Source: Chromera velia (Eukaryota; Sar; Chromeraceae). From it: a stretch of DNA of 20,462 nt. The DNA is taken from positions 1 to 20,462 of the forward strand of contig JAHBMJ010000996.1 of assembly GCA_018398765.1 (NCBI GenBank). The letters are read 5' to 3'. Position 1 is the stretch's first letter; every line of letters begins with the position of its first letter. Positions 9,701 through 16,906 of this stretch are shown piece after piece. The translations under genes were made by a program, and so were the position numbers. The notes below the pieces were generated by a model. The model did not search any database, was not told the DNA's origin, and worked only from the letters and a program-made list of their open reading frames with translations.

Positions 9701-11083
9701 GGGAATGGTTTTGGTGCGTGGTTAGAGTGCAAGGGGATGAGCTCCGTTCGAGAGCTTCGACTGTCTCTCGAATCGAATATGGGTTATGATGCAGTTTCCG
9801 TTTCGCTGTATGAGCTTTTTCGCAGCTTGAGGAGCGGGTTTGGTGAGTCTCTCGAGAGTCTTCATCTCGATTTGCGTGATCGTTTCTGCGGTGGTGGGTA
9901 TCCTGCATGGATGGAATCAAGCTTGGGAGGGACCGGGTGGATGTGTCCTCGTTTGAAGAATCTGACAGTGCTGACAGAGAAATTGCATCCATTTTTCGCA
10001 ACCTTTCTCATCTTAGCTGCAACTGGGGCAAAAATTGGGCAGTCCGGTCTCGACACAATCGTGTTAGGGCCCCGTCTTTACGTGAGGGGGCAAGCACGGT
10101 GGCAGATGGACTGTTTTGAAGTTTTGAATGACGTAGAGAAATCAGTGTTGTTGGCAGTTAAGCCGATGGACTTGGTAATGGAAAATGGGGGGGTGTATGA
10201 AGCAGAGGTGCTGCTTTCTGGCCGTTTGCCTTTTCTTCGGCCTGTCGAGCTCTTATTGAGGGGTCCGGGGGGGGCGGCCTTTTTGGGGGCATTAGTGAGT
10301 GCCTCGAGTGTTCCTACAGGGTGGGAATGGGTGAAAATTTCGTTTGTGGGGGAGAGTGAGGAGGCCGACTCACTGGTGATGTCTGCATTTGTGGATGCTC
10401 TGGGCATGGGAAGAATGGGGTGGATGGGGGAGGTTTCGTTTCGTGCTGACATTTGGGAGGGTCGATTCAAGGGGGATTGGGAGCGTCTTTGGCCTGTGTT
10501 CGCGTGTGTTCGGTTTCCTGTACTTTCGGTGCTCGATTTGAGCAGGCAGATGGTGGGGGATGGAGGGATGGCAGCGCTGGGGGAGGGCGTCCGGTCGGGG
10601 AATTTTCCTCAACTTCGTAGGCTCCTTCTGGAGCGCAATGAGTTTGGCAGGGAAGGGATGCGTAGTTTCTTTGGAGCTGTGGCAGACACAGGTCTGCCAC
10701 TTCTTGAGTGCATTGACTTGTGTGGCACTCGAGCAGGAGAAGGGGCATCATCTCTGGCTGAGTGTCTGAAAAAGACGGAAGCGCTTCCGAGTCTCAAAGA
10801 ACTACAGATGAGACGCTGCCGGTTGTCGGATGAGGGGTTGCACTCCCTTGGACGAGCGTTTGCAGTCAACAGGCTGCCAAGTTTAACTTCCCTTGGTCTT
10901 TTAGAGAACTTTTTTCACTATGAAGGCGTAGAAGCCTTCTGCAGCGCCTTGACAGAAGAGTCACTGCCCAACCTCGTTTCATTCCACATTGACCTGAACG
11001 CTTTTCCGCAAGCCGCTGTACAGACACTTTTGAGAGCAGAACAGGAAAAGGGAAAGCTCCGATCCCTTCGCCTCCCAGGTTGA
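6785..11083 (+). CDS. Gene B: leucine-rich repeat protein (831 residues, eight exons)
   Basis: Probably a protein-interaction scaffold with ribonuclease-inhibitor-like LRRs. The model has exons at 6785-7120, 7508-7633, 7871-7913, 8165-8239, 8327-8407, 8568-8696, 9159-9236 and 9456-11083. The first two introns are phase 0 and the next five are all phase 1; the sum is exactly 832 codons including TGA. Residues 1-112 are a polar, Pro/Ser-rich leader ending LLLEHGGPF. Residues about 115-290 hold irregular LRRs, including LRSVDLS, EELVLG, VRSLAL, LKSLAF and LESFAL, mostly one per small exon. The last exon starts at residue 290 and ends with six LRR starts spaced exactly 30 residues apart from residue 643 (LSVLDLS, LRRLLLE, LECIDLC, LKELQMR, LTSLGLL, LVSFHID). 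No signal peptide, transmembrane segment or enzymatic domain is seen. The exon at 8327-8407 is least certain (weak GAG acceptor and GTTCTA donor); exon 2's acceptor (CCAAG) is also weak. The last exon and the LRR call are firm. Confidence 0.82.
7408..7454. repeat. (ATTC)n microsatellite in gene B intron 1
   Basis: About eleven perfect ATTC units lie some 50 bp upstream of the predicted exon 2 acceptor at 7507, where a polypyrimidine tract would be expected. Confidence 0.95.
8276..8297. repeat. (TGTC)n microsatellite in gene B intron 4
   Basis: Five to six TGTC units lie in a predicted intron of only 87 bp (8240-8326), so the repeat makes up about a quarter of that intron. Confidence 0.9.
9270..9295 (+). 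repeat. (GGGA)n G-rich tract in gene B intron 7
   Basis: GGGAGGGAGGGAGGGAGGC followed by AGGGGG lies just after the donor at 9237. The four G-runs with one-base loops fit the usual G-quadruplex pattern on the sense strand. Confidence 0.8.
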
Positions 11084-11432
11084 TCAACGTACGCACTCTT
11101 CAAGATTCAAGAACTAGTTCAAGAAGCTGGATAAATGTGCGGCGTATTGCTTCTTGCAAACTAGCTTGCGGCAGCCTTGCGCATGCACTACAGCCTGTGC
11201 ATTGTCACCTAGCCTTCTAGCTAGCTAGCCTTTAAACACCGCTGTCAGCACCTACACTAGGCACCTACATCATGATGCTAGACCTCGCGTTGAACATCTA
11301 GTTGAACCTAGGCTCTGCATTCCATTAAAAGAAAAATAAATGAAAGTTTCCGACTTGGATCTTTTTTTTCTTTTTTTATTTAACATTAATCAACTAAAAC
11401 ATATATTGATTGATTGATTTAATATTATTAAT

Positions 11433-11472
11433 ATCACATGCAACACTCCTGCATCACATGCAACACTCCTGC
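11433..11472. repeat. Tandem 20-bp repeat (two copies)
   Basis: ATCACATGCAACACTCCTGC is perfectly duplicated head to tail inside the AT-rich island, and the first bases of a third partial copy follow (AACAC). Confidence 0.95.
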
Positions 11473-11921
11473 AACACTTTAACAACAGTTGTTTGCTTGT
11501 TGATTGCTATATCATAAATAAAATTTTATTTTTTAAATTAAAATTCATTTAAAATTTAAAAAAGGTTTTTCTGATCTTTTGTTTAGTCTTTTGTTTTTTT
11601 TATGTAGTACAGGGCCTAGAGTTAAAGTTCTGTTGAACATACTAAAAAAATGTGATCGAACAGATGATCGATAATTTAAGTGACGATAGAAAAATTTAAA
11701 TTAAAAAAAATAATAAAGGGTTCATAGCTAGTTTGATACCTATATTAAGTTAGTAATAGTTAGAATGTAGTTACAAAGTAATTTACAAATTAAGTTATTT
11801 TACTAGTCATTTTATGACTAGTTTTGTCATCCCAATTTGTATATACTGGCACACTTTAAAACGTAGTTAGATCGCGCTTTTGACCTGGTCCCTTACAGTT
11901 ACGCCTAAAGTTCTGGCTAGA

Positions 11922-12140
11922 TTTCATTAATTCATTCATCTATTCATTCACTCACTCACTTACTCGCTCACTCACTTACTCACTCACTCACTCATTCACT
12001 CACTCACTCACTCACTCACTCCTAGCACTCACTCACTCACTCACTCACTCACTCACAGTCACTCATTTTATTCATTCATTCATTGATTCATTCATTCATC
12101 CATCCATTCATTCATTCATTCATCCATTCATTCATTCATC
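11922..12140. repeat. Compound tetranucleotide microsatellite (ATTC/ACTC)n
   Basis: About 220 bp of ATTC units flank a core of ACTC units, with a few CATC, ACTT and ACTCG variants. The four-base period holds over almost the whole stretch. It is all pyrimidine plus A on the plus strand. Such compound structure usually grows by replication slippage with later point mutation. Confidence 0.95.
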
Positions 12141-12339
12141 TCTATGCAGGCGCCTCAGCTCTTGCTGTAGCTAGCCACAGTAGCTAGCACAGTAGTTAAT
12201 TAATAGGTTAATTGCACTACTTTGATCCGGCTGCGATACAGGTCGGCGGAACGCGTGATGTCTATCAAAGGGGGATCGGAAGGGCGGATGTCAGCATCTC
12301 GTCTCGGGTGTGGGCTACAGCATGGCCGGCTGGTTTCGC

Positions 12340-13991
12340 CTAATCTCGAGGAGACCGCGGAGACGGCGGCGTTCGGTCGTCGAAGTTTCTCCAGTCGAGC
12401 ATGCCGCAGGTCCCGCAGTAAAGAATCTGCAGCATTTCGTACCATGCAATCGATTTGTGCGTACATTGTTCAGCACCAGAAGCTTTCATGCTATTTTTCT
12501 CAAAGAGTCATGTTTTTTTCTGCATCATTTGTGTGCAGTCTGACTGTGATATGTAGACGCACGCATTCATACTCGCAAAAGCCCACAGGCTGCGTCATAT
12601 AGAAAAGGTACATACACGTAAATTGTACGAGAATCAAGCAGGTTTTTCACTCCTGCAATTATCAGAAAAATGTTTTCTTTCGTTGAAACCATCAAGACAC
12701 CCGTTTCAAAAATGAAAGGAAACAGTTTATCCTCTTGTGTCTCTGAATAAGCGCCCCTGAGCACCTGTCTGTGATTCAGATTAGAAAAATCGATGCTTCC
12801 CTACGACGTTGATTGGTTTTCCTGTATGTCTGGGGAAGGAAAACAAAAGGGAAACGTATTAGCTGAATCAAAAATTTGACACTGATTTTGGAGCTCACGT
12901 CCGAGTAGCTCTGTGCGCGTGTGGACAAAAGAGGAGGAGGGGAGGGAGGGAGGGAGGGAGGGGAGAGAAAGTCGGGCGTTTTCACCTGTCTACCCACTCC
13001 CTTTTCGTGGATTCAATGCAGCTATACCATGTATTCACAGCATCATTCGACAGCAGAACACGCTGAGAGTACCCTGGCAGGCTCCCGCAGAGACAAACAT
13101 TCAAACAGGATCGTGCCTTTGAATAAATATCAAACCTCCGGCTTTTGCTGGGCGCTCACCTCCATGCCGCACGCGTCGCCACTGAAGCGGACACAGTCGA
13201 CAATCTTCTCAAAATGGAATTTGGTGGCCTGGCACCGCGGACAGCTGTCTCCTGCATGCAGGATTGAGTAAAGTTTTGGCATTGCATTCGTTGTGTTGTA
13301 TTAAGAGCATCGGTCACGGGTCTGGCAGTGGAAGCGCGGCTGGTTCTTGAACGAAATAAAAATAAAACCGAGAGAGAGAGTGTGTGTATTGTCAGTTGCT
13401 AGTATAGAGAAACGACCTGCAGCCACCTGCTGCATGAACCCCCCACCACGCGCATGAGGAGAAAACGGCCACGACTCTCTTCTGCGTGGTCATCAGGAGT
13501 GTTGCGCCTTTGTACGTATGGATGTTCTTGCACATGAGTGCATCGGGAGGGGGGCGGGGGCGGGGGGTTCGGGGAGAGGACTTGAAAAGAAAACGCTGCA
13601 CCTCTCTTCAGGTGTCTCTCTTTTTCTTGACATGCAGAGCTCCATCAACGCTATTGCGGCCGTTTTCTTCAAGAGACGTAGGCGCGCGGGGACGGTTCGA
13701 TTCCATGCACAAAAGGCACAGCGCTATCGTACGTGAACCGCATGCAGACACACTGAGCACTGGGGCCATCTTGTGGGAAGTGCATTTGTGGACAGACATG
13801 TTGCACATTCAGGCAGACAGACCTCGGGTGAGTATGGTGAACTGTGCGCGGTGCTTTCTCCCCTTTCCCTTGATCGTTGCAATTGGCCTCTTCTTGCAGT
13901 CTGGATCTGCTTGTTCGTACTTTGCAGACAGCTCATTCGCCTCGCCAACCACTGCTTGGATGTCGGATTCGAAGGAAGCGTTGCCTGCCAT
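12340..13991 (-). CDS. Gene C: small zinc-ribbon protein (115 residues, three exons)
   Basis: Probably a zinc-binding ribbon protein; the partner is unknown. The model on the minus strand has exon 1 at 13991-13823 (start context AAGATGG), exon 2 at 13251-13160 and exon 3 at 12426-12340, ending TAG. The phases (1, then 0) join cleanly and the total is exactly 116 codons. Residues 1-56 are helical and polar, with a basic KGKGRKH patch near 45-51. Two knuckles follow: CPRC at residues 60-63 (start of exon 2) and CGTCG at 91-95 (start of exon 3), about 27 residues apart. Between them are FHFEK, DCVRFSGDACG and the strand MEILY. The spacing and the Gly after the second pair fit zinc ribbons of transcription-type proteins, but I cannot assign a family. 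Each knuckle opens an exon behind a TGCAG acceptor. The intron 2 acceptor is ATGCTGCAG. A shorter ending at 13073-13035 was considered and rejected. Confidence 0.6.
12939..12964 (+). repeat. (GGGA)n tract in gene C intron 2
   Basis: Five GGGA-type units in a row lie on the plus strand, antisense to gene C, so the pre-mRNA would carry the C-rich (TCCC) version. The pattern is able to form a DNA G-quadruplex. Confidence 0.85.
13545..13574 (+). repeat. G-quadruplex-type tract in gene C intron 1
   Basis: Five runs of three to six G are separated by A, C, C and TTC. This is a strong textbook G-quadruplex pattern on the plus strand, antisense to gene C and upstream of gene D. Confidence 0.85.
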
Positions 13992-14484
13992 CTTGAGTTG
14001 TCTTGCAGTGGCGAGATGAGTTGGTGAACCGTCTCTTTACCAAAAAAACTGTTCAAACCTTTTTCTTGTAAGTTTTCGGTTCTGTTTGTGTGCAGGAATG
14101 TGGCAAGCTGCTTTCAAGTCGACGACTTGCTTCTAGTACGACGCTTGGAATAATTATTATTAATATGGAGGGGCACATCTGGACTCGCATTCAGTTCAGT
14201 GTGGAGATTCAATCATTGTTCAAAGTGTCTGACCTTCAAGATTAAAATAGCGTCTGCATGCATGCACACCAACTCGGGTTGTGGGATGCATGGGGCCCGC
14301 GGGCGGCGCACATGCACTCATGCAGCGGCTGCGGAGTATATCATGAGCAATCTTCAATCACCTTAGTGGCTCATCTCAGCGCTTCGAGCATCTCAGACTT
14401 AGAGCCTCATACTCGCCTACGTGAAGACAAAAGTGCATTGTTGATCGACGCAATCTTCCCTTTTGTCGTTTTCCTGACAACACA
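13992..14484. other. Divergent intergenic region between genes C and D
   Basis: This 493 bp separates the start of gene C (leftward) from the start of gene D (rightward). No gene is seen. It contains a TTATTATTAATATT patch near 14152-14165, TGCATGCATGCA at 14255-14266, and a GC-rich patch with GGGGCCCGCGGGC at 14291-14303. It is the likely shared promoter region. Confidence 0.65.
14255..14266. promoter_or_regulatory. TGCATGCATGCA element upstream of gene D
   Basis: A perfect 12-bp palindrome lies 219 bp upstream of the kinesin start and about 265 bp upstream of the gene C start. It matches the word near gene A and resembles known apicomplexan ApiAP2 sites. Regulatory use is inferred. Confidence 0.4.
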
Positions 14485-15454
14485 ATGAGTGGGCTCTTCA
14501 CAGAAGACGCGTTGGGCTTCGAAGACCCCCCAAAACTCTCGCAACAGTTAACTGTCTCTTCGACAACACAAGAGACAAGATCGGAAGAACAGGCAGCTTC
14601 CAGCTCCTCATCGTCTTCATCCTCCTCCGAATCAGCACCACAGAACTCGCCTTCTCTACCAGCCTCACTGAATGCAAGTGCAGCAGCAGCTTCGGTGCTT
14701 CCAGTGACACATACAAAGCCGCCCAAACCTTCGAAAGGATGTTCAGTAGTCGTCCGTATCCGTCCAGAGACCCCGCAGGAAGTTGCTCAGGTCAGCCATG
14801 CATGGCCTCTTGAGAGCAATAGTCTACTGCACTGCATGTCTCCAGATAGCCGTGCATGTCTCTGTCTTGATGGACGCAGGGTGGTGAGATTGCCGCATGG
14901 ATCGGAGAAGATGTCGGCCGTGTCGTGACGAGCGATGAGAGAGGTTTGAAGACTTACCACTTCGACAGGGGCTTCGATCAGGACACAGGGCAGGGAGAGC
15001 TGTATGAGAACACGGCAGCCTCGTTGGTTGATCCTCTACTGGAAGGATACAACGTGGTCAGCCTCGGACTAGACTATATACATGTCTTCAAGAGGTCTTT
15101 GGGTGGACTGTGGACAGCTCTACTGTATTCTATTCTATTGGTGGCCGGGTCTTCCTGAATTGTGTAGTCACCCTCCTTCTCGCTCCTTGAAGATGTATTG
15201 CGATACTTCGTGAAGAGGTCATGGGGAAGAGTGGAGAAGAAGGAATGGGAAAGGGAAAGGGAAAGACAAAAGGAAAGCAGGGAAGGAAGATCGTCGGGCA
15301 GACATGCAGGAGTATTCTGGGAAAGAGGGAGAGAATGAAGGGTCCTTGCACGGGATTTCTGAACGACCGCTGATCTTCCGCTTCATTCTCCGGCTGGCCG
15401 TCTCTCTGACTGTCTTCGGACCCGGTATGTCCCACCCTTCCTTACCCCTCGTTC

Positions 15455-15553
<99 letters not shown>

Positions 15554-16867
15554 CTATCATTGGTTATGGCCAGACGGGCGGTAAGTCATGAGTTGAGCCG
15601 CCCTGCCACCCTTTCCTCCATGACAATCGAATCGCAAAACGTGTCTTAATTTGATAGGGAGACGCATAGCTTTGTCATGTGGACAGCCAGACGTATCTCT
15701 TCTTTTCTCCTTTTTGCGATTCGCTTTGCGTGTGAGAGTGCGTGGTGTAAGGGGGGCCCTTGTGTCACGTTGCTGTCATTGGATTCTGGGTCTTTCTCAC
15801 TCTCTCCTTCCTTTCACTTGAACTGTCCATAATGACCGTTTGGGTCTACGCGACATTTGCAAAATTTGTTCGTGTATGGATGGATTCCGTTCCCTCTTGA
15901 TGCTTCCGCAGCTGGGAAGACCCACTCTCTCCTGGGTGCCGAGAACGTGTCTGCGAAGAACAAATGGAAGTTCGCTCTTCAAGACAAAGCGACGATGGGA
16001 ATTGCCCCACGATTGTTGTTTGACCTTTTCCGTTCCATCGGTTGGGCTTCCGACGGCCTCCTTTTTGACGTCCACGCCTCGTTTGTTGAAATCTTCAACG
16101 AACAGCTGATCGACCTCTTGAATCCGGACGCAAAAGCATTAGGAGAAGGGGGACATCCGATGGTTCCTTCTGAGCCCCTGAAAGATGCTGCAGACAGGGG
16201 AAGGGGTATGGGGGAGAAGGTTGTGAAGGGACCCGGACCTGGAGCACATATGGATATGTGGACTACACCTGATGGCACCATTGTGACCAACGCGACTGAT
16301 GTGACAGTGGAGACGGCAGAAGAGGCCCTGGAGGTACTGAGGAGGGGTGTGGAGAAGCGACAGGTGGCAGCGACCAGGTGTAACGACAGATCGTCCCGCT
16401 CTCACGCCGTATTCATTCTCACAATTCGGGTAAGTCGCTCATCCAGCCAATTTGAGTTGTCCTCCATTCTTTCCGCTGTTGCTTCCTTCCCATGTGTGTT
16501 GTGTGGATGGATACGCAGGCCGTCTCTTCCTTCCTCTTCCATCTCTTTCTTGTCCTTTCGCTGTCTTCCTTCCCATCCATTTCAGGTAGAAAGACTTTCC
16601 CTTTTCTCCTTGCGTTGCATGAAAACGGAATGCCGCCTGGTCCCTCCCCTCTCCCTCGATGTCTCTCTGCCTGTAGACCATCCTCCTTTTCCCTTTCTTC
16701 ATTCACACCAACTTCCGTGTCGTGTGGGTGTAATTTGGAGAGAAATAGTGTTCCTTTCCACAGCCTGTGTCCTTCACTATCGCCAGCCAAGTCTGCTTTG
16801 TATTTATGCCGCAAGTTGGTGAGCGTGGTGCGATACGATAATTGGACTCTTCTCTTTCGTGTTTCGT

Positions 16868-16906
<39 letters not shown>

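Larger units (their letters stand above)
11084..12339. other. Intergenic region between genes B and C, with AT-rich island
   Basis: Genes B and C converge on this stretch, so it holds both 3' ends. From about 11320 to 11870 it becomes markedly AT-rich, with poly-A/T runs and short TTAA/AATATT motifs, unlike the rest of the window. A tandem 20-bp repeat sits at 11433-11472, a large tetranucleotide microsatellite at 11922-12140, and GCTAGCTAGC-type words near 11218 and 12170. I see no gene. Polyadenylation signals cannot be assigned reliably, though AATAAA occurs at 11335-11340 and 11516-11521. Confidence 0.7.

Noticed and set aside
9534-10470. Minus-strand open frames opposite the LRR exon
   Set aside because: They lie antisense to a clear LRR coding exon and show low-complexity His/Ser/Thr-rich composition typical of a reverse-frame shadow.
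11922-12140. CRISPR-like or telomere-like array
   Set aside because: The period is four bases with no unique spacers, and the motif does not match known telomere repeats, so it is a plain microsatellite.
12222-12602. Plus-strand 126-codon open frame
   Set aside because: It overlaps gene C exon 3 on the opposite strand, lacks a recognisable motif and has no supporting splice pattern.
13035-13073. Short alternative last exon for gene C (GTLSVFCC...)
   Set aside because: The phase fits and a stop follows, but its acceptor (CTGCCAG) has no pyrimidine tract and the product would lose the second zinc knuckle. The exon at 12426-12340 supplies a matching CxxCG.
15219-15649. Open frames made of His-Thr or Cys-Val repeats
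   Set aside because: They are translations of the GT microsatellite inside a kinesin intron.
16439-16822. Continuation of kinesin exon 4 past the donor, and minus-strand frames over it
   Set aside because: A good donor (GTAAGT) at 16430 ends the exon right after the ILTIR strand, and the motor resumes at 16922 with the switch II region. The sequence in between is pyrimidine-rich intron.
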